Numbered from the stretch's first letter, positions 1 through 11,036 are shown. The stretch: DNA of 64,000 nt from Geranomyces variabilis (GCA_027603065.1 JADGJP010000006.1:682001-746000), one strand, 5' to 3'. Notes: generated by a model not told the origin, from the letters alone. Made by a program: numbers and translations.

Positions 1-1014
1 CATTTTTGCCCACGCACCGCATTGTGCTTGTCGCTCGCACTCCGGCCCATCTTGACACAGCCAGCGCTAGCTTGACCGCGTCGCTGAACCGCAGTGACGC
101 AGCTTTCAGCGACCGTGTGCGCTGCCTCGTTGCTGATTTGAGTTCCATAACCGCCGCCAAAAATGCCGGAGATGTGAGTTTTTGCGGAACGAAGCGTTTT
201 CGGTCGGCACGAAGTCTGATATGGCGGACATTGAAGGAAATAGTAGCGATGGGTGATACCGAAGTGCTGGTGAACTCAGCTGGAGTGGCCACCGATGCTC
301 CGCTGATAGTGTCGAACCTGGATCACATTCAAGGCGTTCTGGATACAAATCTCACAGCGACAATCATGGTTACGCGGGCCGTGGCCAAGAGCATGGTTCG
401 CAGGAAGAAAGGAGGTGAGCCGGCGTGCATAGCCGTGCTTCCGATAGTCAGATGGGATTCACGCTTCTTCATTGCCCAAAGGATGCATCATCAATATATC
501 GTCAGTTGCGGGCATTAAAGGCAATAGCGGGCAAAGCGTATACTCCGCGTCCAAAGCCGGAGTAATCGGTGAGCGTCCGCGAGGTGCTCAGAATCGTGAG
601 GTGGCTGCAGAAGCTGAGCCCGGGGCATGAAACACAGGGTTCACAAAGTCGTTATCGCGAGAACTCGGCAGTCGTGGTATCCGCGTCAATGCAATCGCGC
701 CGGGATATGTAGACACGGATATGACTTCATGTAAGCCCCCAGTCCAGAAAAATCTGATGCATGCGGTTTATAACTTGCTTTCCTTGTGGTCACAGCAATT
801 ACATTGGACAAGCGCGCGGAATACGTCGCTGCGACCCCATTAGGGCGTTTCGGGACGCCAGAGGTGAGGCCCGACTTCCTCTCAAAAGTTCTCGCGCCCT
901 CCTGACAAACAACTGTTCGTCCTCCAGGAAATTGGTCATGCAGCGCTGTTTTTGAGCCAGGCAACGTATATGACAGGGCAGTGCTTAGTAGTAGATGGCG
1001 GTCTGAGTGCTTGA
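1..1014 (+). CDS. SDR-family 3-oxoacyl-ACP reductase-like protein, 5' end missing
   Basis: A short-chain dehydrogenase/reductase of the FabG/CBR4 type, which reduces 3-oxoacyl chains with NAD(P)H, in fungi usually in mitochondrial fatty-acid synthesis. The frame is already open at the left edge, so the first ~25-30 residues with the TGxxxGIG loop are missing. Five introns split the visible part (the first at 174-236). Spliced, it shows VNSAG, the catalytic serine in INISSVAG, the YSASK catalytic Tyr/Lys, then [13 protein letters not shown] and the typical C-terminus [14 protein letters not shown] before TGA. The order and spacing fit a complete enzyme apart from the cut N-terminus. Subfamily and organelle cannot be settled without the N-terminus. 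Confidence 0.85.
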
Positions 1015-1201
1015 TGCCGCCTCTATAAAGACGGGGCATCGTGCGTCATTATGACTCATACCCTGTTGTTATTGTGCACCGTTTACTATATTTTTACTCT
1101 GCTTAAAAAGCATTTTGGACGACCTCTCAAAAAGACTAGCTATGTACTAAAAGCTGTGTTTTTATGCAACCGTTATATCATTTTGATTTGCCATCCAGTA
1201 T

Positions 1202-1978
1202 TTACTCCTGTAAAGGGGTCTCGGAAGCGCAACCGACATCACGTTTACAGTTGGAGCACCGTATGCGCTTACAGCCTCGTACTCTGGCCGCTATGAGCCA
1301 ATGTAAAAAGTAAAAAGCAGAGTGGCAAAAATTAGAGTGCAAGAACGCAGAAAAACGCAGAATTCCGTTTGAACCTTGCACACCTATGGAGGTTCCACAA
1401 TAGACGCACCGTCGCTTCGACGGCTCCCACTTGCGCTTGGCGGCCCAGAAACTTTCTCCCGTCATCTTCTTCTTCCGTTTTGGTTTTGTTTCGTGCTTGA
1501 TTTCTTCTCCTATCGTTGCCGTTCCGTCATTTCCTCCAGTACCAGGAGAAGGAGAACGGTCCGCCGTTCGTTTCAAAAATGCCATTCGCGCCATCTCTAC
1601 AAGTGCTTCCGCCCGTCGCTCTACCTCGCGGCGTGCTTCGGCTTCCAGTACACGTGCTTGGATTTCAGCTCGTGCTTTTGCCTCTTGTTCGTGCGCGCGG
1701 CGCTGATATGTGTATTCGCGCTGCGGGCTTGCGGTGGGATTCACGGAAGGAGAGAGCGGAAGCGGGAGCGGAGAGGCGGTATGTGCTGCCGCATACCCGG
1801 GGTAATTGTTGTTGTCGCCGGGTGAGGATTCCAGCCAGACCCTAGCGTCGTCGCCGGGAGGTATTACATGGGCAGCACTGTCCGTCAACGCGCGTGAAGG
1901 TCGGTTCTCCTGACCGCCTGCATCGCCGTGACTGGAGCTAGCCTGTCTCTTGCGAAAGTACTGGGTTGCCTGAAGCAT
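1202..1978 (-). CDS. Uncharacterised protein with a C-terminal CxxC zinc-binding motif
   Basis: I do not recognise this protein. It starts MLQATQYF, has a low-complexity Pro/Ser/Asn region, then a long charged helix rich in Glu, Arg and Ala (about residues 90-140, probably coiled coil), a basic KPKRKKKM patch that could be a nuclear signal, and the stretch WAAKRKWEPSKRRCVYCG. An intron is likely near 1296-1387 (acceptor CATAG just before the last exon). Removing it joins CVYC to GCKRIRCSNCKRDVGC, giving a C-x2-C ... C-x4-C-x2-C-x5-C cluster that looks like a zinc ribbon. The unspliced frame also stays open, so intron use is an inference. It ends near the 3' end of the upstream reductase gene, and its 5' end faces the acyl-CoA dehydrogenase gene. 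Confidence 0.5.
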   Translation of the reverse strand: MLQATQYFRKRQASSSHGDAGGQENRPSRALTDSAAHVIPPGDDARVWLESSPGDNNNYPGYAAAHTASPLPLPLSPSVNPTASPQREYTYQRRAHEQEAKARAEIQARVLEAEARREVERRAEALVEMARMAFLKRTADRSPSPGTGGNDGTATIGEEIKHETKPKRKKKMTGESFWAAKRKWEPSKRRCVYCGTSIGVQGSNGILRFSAFLHSNFCHSAFYFLHWLIAARVRGCKRIRCSNCKRDVGCASETPLQE

Positions 1979-2209
1979 GGTTTTTTATTAAACAAAAGGA
2001 GGTGCAGGGGGTGGCAGTGTCGGTCGGGGCAGGTGCGGCGAGGGGGGAACGATGAGTCACTCTGATTCGCGCGCGTGACATTGTGGCTTGGGCTAAACCA
2101 TTTACCGGCCGGCTGAAAGCGCGCACATTGGGCCGGCCTGCTCGTCAACCGACATCAGGCGCCTGCCCCATCACAACCCACCTACCTCACTAGAGAATAT
2201 ACAAAAGCA

Positions 2210-4342
2210 ATGGTCCAAAAGAAGGAACTTAAGGAGTTTACCAAGGAGGAGGTTGCTAGCCACAACAATGCCGACTCTCTGTGGATTGTCATTGATGGTG
2301 TCGTCTACGATGTAAGCCCGCGCGTTGTGGTCATTTGTGGGGTAGTGGGGTAGCCAGCGAATGTGCTGGGCACAGTATGGATCTGATAAGGCTGACACGA
2401 CATGCGCCTGCTTTCCCACAGCTCACTGCGTTTGCAGACATGCATCCCGGTGGTTTGACGGTGTTGCTGGATGTTGCGGGCAAGGATGCTACCCGTAAGC
2501 ATGCAGGACCTTCTTATGCAGTCGATGCAAGATTACTGACTTCGAAACAGAGGAGTTCTACGGGCTTCACAGGCAGTCAGTTCTCTCGCGCATGGGTCCG
2601 CGGTATGAGATTGGCCGCATCGCTGGCTCCAAGAGCAAGATCACCATGACCAAGCCTGGTAAGCAGGGAATCTACTGCGTCGTTTGCTGTTGGTTACAGT
2701 GCGGCTTACAGTTCGCTCTTAAACGTAGGCGATATTAGCCGCGTGCCGTATGCCGAGGCCAGCGCCTGGCAAGGATTCTACTCTCCTTACTACAAGTGAG
2801 TGCGCCATTCATGGTTTACGCTTGTGCAGCAGGCGGGCCCAAGCTGACACTATCCACCTCTAGCGAGTCGCATCACAGGTTCCGCACAGCAGTGCGCAAG
2901 TTCATGGACGAGGAGATCATTCCCGACTCTGTACAAGCTGAGGAGGCCGGCCAAACCGCCGACCTCGAGACTTTCGAGAAAATGGGTGCTTTTGGCCTGT
3001 TGGCTTGCCGTCTCGGCCCCGGACCTCACCTCGCGGGCAGATCCCTCCCGGGCGGTGTTAAGCCCGAGGAGTTTGATTACTTCCACGAGATGATCGCTCA
3101 CGAGGAAGTCGCCGGTCTCGGTCTTCCGGGCTACCAGGACTCTATCGCCACTGGCATGGTCATTGGTCTTCCTCCCGTCATGCACTTTGCGCGCAAGGAC
3201 ATCAAGGAGAGGGTTGTTAACGAAGTGTTGAGCGGCAAAAAGCGCATCTGCCTCGCCATTACCGAGGCTTGCGCCGGCAGTGATGTCGCGGGCTTGCGTA
3301 CCACCGCAAAGAAGACCGCCGACGGAAAGCACTACATTGTTAACGGCACCAAGAAGTGGATCACCAACGGTGCCCACTGCGACTACTTCTCGACCGCTGT
3401 GCGGACTGGTGAAGGTCATGGTGGTATCTCCATGCTGCTGATCGAGCGCAGGTAACTGCAACCCTGGACAGCTATAAGTACGGTAATGCATCAATACTAA
3501 GTGCCTGTCTTTACAGCGAGGGTCTGGAGACGAAAGCAATCAAGACGTCCTACTCGGCTGCAGCTGGAACAGCATACATCACATTCGAGAATGTTAAGGT
3601 AAAAAAAAAGATTTGAAAAGCATGTACGTCGCTTGCGAAGCGTACTGAAATCGCATGTGCCCCTTTCAAGGTTCCGGTTGAGAACCTCCTCGGCAAAGAA
3701 GGCAGCGGTTTCCTGACCATTGCCCACAACTTCAACCACGAGCGCTGGTTCATCGTCGCGGGTGTGACTCGCGCTATGAGGCTTGTGTCGGAAGAGTGCT
3801 TCAAGTGGGCCAACCAGCGTCTGGTTTTCGGCAAGCCGCTCATTGAGCAGCCCGTCATCAGGCAAAAGCTTGCGCACATGGTTTCGGAAATTGAGTCCGT
3901 GCATGCATGGCTTGAGATCCTTACTTACCAAATGACAAAGATGAGCTACCAAGAGCAGAACATAAAGCTTGCGTCCCCGATTTCGCTCCTGAAGCTGCGA
4001 TGCACACGTGTCGCTACCAAGGTCTCGGATGAGGCTTGCCAGATCTTTGGCGGTCGTGCAATTACAAAGACAGGAATGGGCCGCGTCATCGAGGGGTAAG
4101 AGCAGGAGCTCGCTCGAACTTTTCTCCGCTTTTGATGTTAGCTAACAAAGTGTCAATGCAGATTCCAACGCACTTTCAAGTTCGCTTCGGTAAGGAAAGA
4201 CCGCATTCATATTAAATAGGAAAAAACCCGCTAATCTCTTCCTTCTCTCTATCAACAGATTCTCGGCGGCTCGGAGGAAATCATGGCAGATCTTGGCGTC
4301 AGGATGGCGATGCGGGCTTTCCCCAAAAACGCCAGGCTGTGA
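2210..4342 (+). CDS. Acyl-CoA dehydrogenase with N-terminal cytochrome b5 domain
   Basis: An FAD-dependent acyl-CoA dehydrogenase for beta-oxidation fused to an N-terminal cytochrome b5 domain, a layout known from fungi. Eight short introns are needed. The b5 part starts MVQKKELKEFTKEEV and has both heme ligands, His in ADMHPGG and His in EFYGLHRQS. The dehydrogenase part shows ITEACAGSDVAGL and KKWITNGAHCDYF (FAD and substrate contacts), RLVFGKPLIEQPVIR, CQIFGGRAI and the terminal ILGGSEEIMADL. The Glu that acts as base in medium-chain enzymes (YEGT motif) is Gly here, so the base is more likely the Glu in NFNHERW, as in long-chain and isovaleryl enzymes (inference). The start is the first ATG of the b5 exon. 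There is no clear mitochondrial leader, so a peroxisomal or cytosolic location is possible. Confidence 0.9.
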
Positions 4343-4594
4343 AGCGCGAACTCATTTCGCCTCCGCAGTACAGACAATCTTCAAGGGTTCTAGAACCGCT
4401 TACTGTACTAAAGTCTCAAATCAAATATCAATATGTTTACATGGTTATCTTTTTGTTTTTTACAAATAATCATTAATCCGCAAACGTTTACAAAAGGGAT
4501 TCCAGGGCAGAAGGGAGGCCGTGCGAGCCCGGTACACACCCATCAGCATGAATCACCTTCCCTGCCAGCCGGGCAGCCGCTCGCTCAAAGTCGT

Positions 4595-6744
4595 TTACTC
4601 CGCGTTCGACTGTCTCAAGCTGGACCGGCCGGCACGCATCATCTCGTCAACGAGCAAGAAGTTGCTAGCAATAACGGCACTGCAAATAAGAGACATATTA
4701 GCTGAAGTTGCCAATACGAGTTTCCGCTGGAGAACATAGAAATATACCAAGAGTGCAACATGTGCCTGTGCACGCGGTAATTGTCCCAGATTCCCTCAGC
4801 GACTGGGTCCAAGGTCTCTCCCGTAGCCAGGTCAATTCCGACATTGTGCCCAGCTGCGTGCTCCTCCTGTAGCGCGACGATAACGTCCTGGACGTCAAAG
4901 CCGCCGTTTTGCGCCAGAACCTTGGGGATGATGAGCATGGCGTCGGCAAACGCTTGCACACCCATCTTTGGCCGGCCTTTGACCGAGTCCTTGAACTTGA
5001 GCAGGTGGCGGTGCAGCGCAACCTGGAAGGCCGCGGCGCCCGGAACAAGGAAGCCGTCTTCGATGGTGTTCTTGACGGCACGGAGCCCGTCGCGAATTGC
5101 GTCGTTAATCTGAACAATGGTATGCGCGTTGGGGCCTAGGGATGCATGTAATTAGCCAAAACACAACGCCGGTCGGGTCGGGTTATGCGTGGTTGCGACA
5201 TACCGGTGATGAGAATCGTCACGGATTGAGGGTTCTTCACGTCCTCGACAAAGGTAAACTTCTCCTCCCCAAGCACGTGCTCATAGACAAGACCCGCGTA
5301 TCCAAGCACATCCGGGGTCAAGTCGTCAACAGAGTTTTGGGCAGTGCCGCCGCAGCAAAGCTGGAGCCGCTCCATGTTCCTCCGCTTGGCACGGCGAAGC
5401 GCCATAATGCCGTTCTTGGCAAGCACATCGAGGGACAACGGGTCGATGCCCTTTTGGTTGATGATGACAAAACCCTTCTTGCTGCCCTCGCACACCATCT
5501 TCTTGAATTCGACAATTTTCGCAAGCTTCTGGTCCACAAACCGACGCTCGGACTCGACGAGCTTTTCTCGCTGTTCCGCGCTGCTGTAAAAGAAACCAGA
5601 ATTGATTTCGCTGTTTGAAGATGCAAGTAAAACGGTAAACATTAGTCAAAGGCCAACAAGTGAGAGTTGCAAGCGTAGATTTGTAGTACTAACCTCTTCT
5701 CGTATTCCAGCGAGACGTTCAAGGTCAAGACGAAGGCATCCTCTACACGCTTAGGCATGTCGGGGTGGCGTGCACCGTGATCCATCACAAGACCACGCAC
5801 AAGCTTGGTATCCGTGTCGTTCTTGTGCTGCATCTTCATAATCTCAACCATGTGGAGGTCGATGGGCTTGCCCTCCTTGTGGATGCACAACACTGCATCC
5901 ACAATCGCCTCCTGCAGCGCGTCGGCGACTTCCTCGCGAACCTTTGTACGGAGCGACGTGCGCGCAACGTTGAGAAGCGTCTCGCGGTCCACGTCGCATT
6001 TCACTTTGTAGGTCTCCAGGAACGACAATGCCTCCTTCTTGGCGATATCAAAGCCTTCGGTGATGACACGCGGGTGGAGTCCTTCGGCGACAAATCGTTC
6101 TGCCTGCTTCAAGAGTTCGGCAATCAGCAGCACGTTGGAGGTCGTGCCGTCTCCGGTCACTTCGTCCTGGGCGGTGGCGGCGCGGGCAATCATGGCGGCG
6201 GTCGGGTTTTGGATTTGCTGCAAAAAAAATCCGCCAGAATCAGGATACACGCCACATCTGTAGACCAGAACTGCAACCATGTGCAGCCGAGGCTGTTGAT
6301 CCGTAACCGTAAGTACTTACCATCTCGGTGAGAAGGACCTTTCCATCTTTTGTCAACTTGATGTCACCTGCACCACCCACAAGCCTGAAGACAAAAAACA
6401 CAGGTTCCATAGTTGAGCGCCCAGCCCGCATTGTCCCTCGCTTCAAAAAATGTTTAAAAGAAATAGCAACCCGGGCGATGCTCACATCTTCTGCGTTCCC
6501 TTGGGTCCCAGGTTGGACCTCAAAACATCCTGCAGCCCTGCTGCGGCCGTAATGTTGATGCCAAGAGCCTGGCCCTGGCGAGCGACCTCTGCCTTGGGAT
6601 TCGCAAGCTGTATCGCAGAAGACGACCTGAAAAAACGTATTCGATTGAGATAGAGTGTTTTCGAGTGGTCAGAACTTAGTGTGGAGCCGTTTTTTGCGCA
6701 ATACGGTGACTGCGCGCTCTCAAACAAAACGTTTGCGCTCACAT
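4595..6744 (-). CDS. CCT6: T-complex protein 1 subunit zeta (CCT6 chaperonin)
   Basis: Zeta subunit of the cytosolic TRiC/CCT chaperonin, which folds actin, tubulin and WD-repeat proteins. The spliced protein begins [18 protein letters not shown] and carries the group II motifs [28 protein letters not shown] and [10 protein letters not shown] (ATP site). It ends [20 protein letters not shown], all diagnostic of the zeta subunit. The start is unusual: AT lies at 6744-6743, an intron runs from 6742 (GTGAGC) to 6627 (CAG), and the G of the start codon is the first base of exon 2. Reading straight through gives ATG TGA, so the intron must be removed. Other introns split EYEK/SEINS, T/GPN and HS/CAV. 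It is head to head with the gene at 7081. Confidence 0.95.
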
Positions 6745-7080
6745 TATTGTTTGCGGGAGTAAAGGGTGAGAGGAGACGACAGAAAGAGCGACAGATGCGG
6801 CAAGGTCGTTAAGCCGGAACGGAAGACGGGAGGGAGCGGATGGAGATGGAAAGGGGAAGGGATGATGGGATCTGCACGATCTCTGCGGAGACTGGTTGAA
6901 TTTCTGGTAATTTGCAAGGGCGCGCGTCCGAAAGGCTGGCCGACGAAAGTTACCACGGCAACAGCAGACAACCTGCGGTTTAAGGAGACTTTTTTGACGA
7001 GCCCATCTCCTTGCGCCTACTCCTCCTACAACCTCCCGTTTTCCCCTCTAAACCTCCCTCTTAACACTTCCAACTCAAAC
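6745..7080. promoter_or_regulatory. Divergent intergenic region between CCT6 and the gene at 7081
   Basis: A 336-base head-to-head gap. The right end is pyrimidine-rich (CTCCTCCTACAACCTCCCG, then CCTCTAAACCTCCCTC) just before the ATG at 7081, as is common in fungal leaders. The left end is purine-rich on the plus strand. I find no TATA box or RNA gene. Shared promoter function is inferred from the layout. Confidence 0.4.
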
Positions 7081-7883
7081 ATGCCTGTCGACGAGAAGCT
7101 CCTGAAGAAGGTCATCAAGGAGGGTGGAAAGCGTGGTGTTGAGATCGAGGGCGCCGCCACCATGGGTGAGTGACAAGATGGCCGCACGCCAGTGACCGTT
7201 ATGCAGCAGCATGTATTAACTGACCCTCTTAATCTCTGACACCAGGCGGCCTCGAGTTCTTCTGCACCAAGGTTGACGAGCCCGAGGGTGATGTTGATCT
7301 CCTGCTCGAGTCCGTCAAGGCGGTATGTACACGGCAAAAAAACTCAACTGACTTTTCAGAGCAGTGATCTCTTCTAACACCCGCCCTCGTTTTTTTTGTC
7401 GTTGGTCGTTCCACAGATGAACGCACCCTGCGATGACGCCGAGGAGGAGCGCAAGGGCGGTGCCGGTGACATTGGCAAGATGATCTTCTCTGTCGGCGAG
7501 AAGCGTGTCGCCATTGTTGCCCACGTTCCCGAGTCGCAGAAGGAGAAGATTGACGCCAAGGTCTGGCTCCAGAACGTTGTAGAGGCCTTTGACGGCAAGG
7601 TCCTTGGTGGTGACTCTCTGCTCGCCTACGGCGAGATCCTCGGCAACCCCGAGAAGGAGATCTTCCCCCTCAAGGTCCGTGACCTGGCGCTCCCCAAGGC
7701 CATTGAGTACCTCCGCTCGAAGAAGCTCTTCCCTGAGGCCGCGGATGACAGCAGTGACGACGAGGCTGTCTTCGGTGAGCTGAAGTGTGCCGCATACCAA
7801 GTCATCATCGCATCGGATCTAATTGTTCCTTTTCTTTTTCAGGCGATGACTTTGACTTTGAGGCCGTCGAGAGCAGCAAGTAG
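7081..7883 (+). CDS. Small conserved protein resembling a stand-alone C-Ala domain
   Basis: A protein of about 186 residues in four exons. It starts MPVDEKLLKKVIKEGG, continues TMGGLEFFCTKVDEPEGDVDLL, then a compact alpha/beta region (KMIFSVGEKRVAIVAHVPES, then IDAKVWLQNVVEAFDGKVLG), then FPLKVRDLALPKAIEYLRSK and an acidic tail DDSSDDEAVFGDDFDFE. I cannot name it. The run of strand, VP, ID..W, GGK and a glycine loop recalls the C-terminal (C-Ala) domain of alanyl-tRNA synthetase, but no synthetase or editing domain is present, so this is a weak resemblance. From memory, similar proteins occur in algae and other protists. Joins used: ATG G/GC GGC, GCG/ATG AAC and TTC G/GC GAT. The abundant C-ending codons suggest good expression. 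Confidence 0.7.
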
Positions 7884-8139
7884 AGCTCTAGCTGTCATGA
7901 TGAGCAGCTATAGGGAGTTTTTTTTTGTAGAATATCACATTGCATGTTTCAGTATTTTACAGTGCGCTCGAGCAAGACGCAAGCGTCTCTGCATTTGCCT
8001 GTGCGATTATGTAGAGTCGTTGCATAGCCGGTCACCCGATACCACCATCGATTACCAGGCACTAGATACTGTTTCGCTATTATTACTCGCGTTATTTACA
8101 ATTAATGATGGAGTGATTAGACGTTAGGCGTCGCGGCCC

Positions 8140-9870
8140 TTATTTCCCAAAACGCTGCTGACACTTAGCATACTGCCGCAGACCGCACTCAAAAGCGGAG
8201 AACGTCAAGTCTTCTCTTGTCGCCCTGAAAGAAAAGGAACGTTCAATGTGAGAAAAGTGGGCATTGCCACGCAGTCCAACAGTTCCTTTGCCACATACGC
8301 GAATTCCGTCAGCCGGATGTCCCATGGTACAAAGTTGCCAATCTCCATGCCGCTAGATAGCGTGGTGTGCGTCAGGAAGATAAGGTTGGGTTCGTCCGAC
8401 GGCAGCTTCACTTTGCCTGGCAAGGAAAGAGTCATTCAAATGAGTTTCGGCGTGGCGCATGCGCATTGAACGTGCATATTCTCTTACCAGCTTGCAGCGC
8501 GGCGGTGACACTGTCGACATTCACAACCGGCTTTGAGGAATCCGTGGCCAAAGCGCGAGCAACAGCCGCCAAAGCTGCCCGCCCGTCGATATCGGAAACA
8601 ATGTTCACGTATAGTGCTGGCGGTTCAGCCGGTGGTGAGCGGACATCCATCCCGGACACAAGGACCCGGACGTTAGCGGCGGCTAGACGTTCCGCAATGT
8701 CTGCGGCGCGCTCTTTCAGCGTTCCTAAAAGGAGCAAACGTCAATATCCCTCAAATGGCGGCGAGAAATGTGCCGGCTCGGCGCTTACCCTTGGCGTCGT
8801 GCAGGGTCAGAACCGCGACATCACTGTTTATACACCAGCCTGCAATGGCCGCAATCTCCTCAGAATACGGAACGACCAAGCCCCGGAACGAGACCGCGAC
8901 ATGGCTCGGTGCCCGGACCCGCGGTGCACCTTTCCAGCTCAAAGCGGCCATCCGCAAAAATGGCACAATGAGCGCGTACGTATCCAGCAGCCAGTGCAGC
9001 GCTCGAACGACGATGTGCGGCGCTGAGCGTAGTGGTCGAAGCGGGAGGACCGAAACGCTCGCTTTTCGCCGCCGAGGGGCGGGCGCAATAGAAGCCGGCT
9101 TTGCTGCTGCTGCTGCTTCTGCCCGTTGTCGTTGCAATTGCATCTGTTTGGTTTTGACTTGAACCATCATCTCTGACGTTTGCTCCAAAAGTGTCCACTG
9201 CGCACGCCAAATCTGCTTTCAATACATGTCTTGCTGGCAAAGAGTAAACTCCGCATGAAAGCTTACCATGAGAAAGATCATATCGGCCATCAATGGTGAT
9301 ACCCACATCACACCCATAAACGTTCCATGCGGATCAAAGTAGTTGACGCGCGAGAACAAGGCATAATGTGCGGAGAGTAAGTTGTTCAGAGGCTGAGCGA
9401 TGAAAACCAGTAGCGCTAGAGCGAGTGGAAAAGGCTTGTGTAAGTCACTCAGTCCATTGGCGCACATCCTCAGCACGCGTATAGCTTTTACTCGAGACCC
9501 ACCGATCACCGTAAAGTTGATTGCAGTCTGCAGATGCGTCTTTCGGGACACAAACAGCCAAGCCAGCAGTCCGATTTGGAACGCAATCATCACGCTGAGG
9601 AAGGGCTCGGACCAGTCCACCTGCAGACAGCGAGAACGCCAAAAGGCAGGAATTCGCGAAATTGTCAGACCAAGAAAACCAGCAGGCACTGCAGTTCACA
9701 GAGGGCGAGGCCCTTACCGCTTGGATAAAGTGAGCCCAATCTTCGTTTATCTCCCTGACGGCTTGCGCGCAAAGGTCGTAGAAACCTTTCACAAGCGAGC
9801 CGGACCGAGCCGACGAGGCCAAGAGCGGCTTGAGAATCGCTGGCGGAATCAGCTGGTGGAGAACGTCCAT
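8140..9870 (-). CDS. TMEM18-NUS1 fusion protein (nuclear-envelope protein joined to a cis-prenyltransferase subunit)
   Basis: Seven exons give 427 residues. Residues 1-170 are a full TMEM18: VDWSEPFLSVMIAFQIGLL, a TM run VIALLVFIAQPLNNLLSAHY, then NYFDPHGTFMGVMWVSPLM and the basic tail MVQVKTKQMQLQRQR. With no stop and no ATG, the same exon (9212-8789) runs through an Ala/Pro/Arg linker into a hydrophobic segment (about 203-225) and NUS1/Nogo-B receptor: APSHVAVSF, SEEIAAIAGWCINSDVAVL, FVPWDIRLTEF and the C-terminal YAKCQQRFGK, which holds the RxG motif of this subunit. NUS1 pairs with a Rer2/DHDDS-type enzyme at the ER to make dehydrodolichyl diphosphate. TMEM18 is an inner-nuclear-membrane protein. 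All six exon joins keep frame. I know of no such fusion. Confidence 0.88.
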
Positions 9871-10178
9871 TTTGCAAGCGACAGCAGAGCGCTCCGAGCA
9901 GTTCCAATGTCTGACCACACTCGAGCAAAGCTGGCAGCTGCGTTCACTTGCACCGACAAAGACGAGGGCGGGAAGGAAGGAGAGGGACGAGGACTCGCGC
10001 TCACACGAGCGAGGCGATCCTAGATCTAGCACAACCCTCCCTCCGACCTGCCGGCTGCTAATTAATAACAGTCCAACAGATCCCATCTTGGCTTCCTGCC
10101 GAATCTTTCTCCGCTTAAGACGAGAAGAATCTCGCCCTGTCGCACCGGCACTTGAAAACTACTCGACGCTCCGCGGCC
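9871..10178. promoter_or_regulatory. Divergent intergenic region between the TMEM18-NUS1 and F-box genes
   Basis: A 308-base head-to-head gap. No TATA box or RNA gene was found. A shared promoter is inferred from orientation alone. Confidence 0.35.
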
Positions 10179-11036
10179 ATGAAACCAGCCCTCGATGGCC
10201 TCCCAACAGAGCTGTATCCGCAAATCGCCATCCATCTGTCGCTCTTTGATGTACTCAACATGACTCGCCTCACGCGCAGGATTCGCTCGTCTCTCCGCAA
10301 TCCAGCGTTCGGGAAACGCTTCTTGGAACAGGATGATGTCAATCTGCACTTTGAGGTGGTCCTCGCAACACCAGTCAGCGGCTTAGACACATTTGAGCTA
10401 GGCATTTCGGACAAGCAGCCGCCAGATACGCTTCACTCCGCCGCACACGCTGGCGCGCAGTCCCTGTTAACCGAGCGGACCTACTTTCTGCGTCGCCAAT
10501 CAGGCGATAGCGGGGACGCGCATTACTTTCGCGTCAGCCCATCGGGGAGCTTTCGTTGCTGGTCCGAATCCTTGCCAAATGGATTGCCAAAATGTACCTC
10601 AACGCCACCGTTGAATCACTCTGGAGGCCTTGGCAAAGTCATAGAGGTCGTGCAAGCAGAGCACCGCGCGGTGTGCCTGCTTTGCCGCCACACCCGTGCG
10701 GAAAAGATTGTATGGTGGGTGGACAAGCAATACCGCGTGTTTTTCCAGTCGTGGACCGACAGTTACGTGCTCGGCGAGCGCGAAACGATGCAGATCTCGG
10801 TGATCCATCAAGAAGACGCCTCATCGTTGTGGCAGGAAGCTGACGGTCCAATACAGTTTGCACCTGCTAGAGTGCAGGTGCTTCGTTACGGTCTTGTTCA
10901 AGGGCCTGGGCGGGGAAAAGGCTTGGAGAGGTTCTTTGGGCTTGATTGCGACGGAGCTCTTGGGCCGCATGAGGAGGCCCGGCTCCCGTCACCTTCCTCA
11001 TCTGATGCAGTTCGAATATACAATCCTTGGGCGTAG
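10179..11036 (+). CDS. F-box domain protein
   Basis: The N-terminus LDGLPTELYPQIAIHLSLFD followed by VLNMTRLTRRIRSSLRNPAF is an F-box, the segment that binds Skp1 in SCF ubiquitin ligases. The remaining ~240 residues (for example WWVDKQYRVFFQSWTDSYVL) have no repeats I can name as a substrate-binding domain. The start is the first ATG in frame, ten residues before the F-box. As written, the gene is a single exon ending at TAG 11034-11036. From about 10880, however, the +1 frame is the more protein-like one (SLGLIATELLGRM, then LMQFEYTILGRSIVNVFRL) and stays open to TGA 11098-11100. The true C-terminus may lie there through a frameshift or a very short intron. Confidence 0.7.
   Translation: MKPALDGLPTELYPQIAIHLSLFDVLNMTRLTRRIRSSLRNPAFGKRFLEQDDVNLHFEVVLATPVSGLDTFELGISDKQPPDTLHSAAHAGAQSLLTERTYFLRRQSGDSGDAHYFRVSPSGSFRCWSESLPNGLPKCTSTPPLNHSGGLGKVIEVVQAEHRAVCLLCRHTRAEKIVWWVDKQYRVFFQSWTDSYVLGERETMQISVIHQEDASSLWQEADGPIQFAPARVQVLRYGLVQGPGRGKGLERFFGLDCDGALGPHEEARLPSPSSSDAVRIYNPWA

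Noticed and set aside
6482-6742. A longer CCT6 N-terminus beginning at GTG 6742
   Set aside because: It translates an intron with clear donor and acceptor. The spliced split-ATG form matches the known CCT6 N-terminus.
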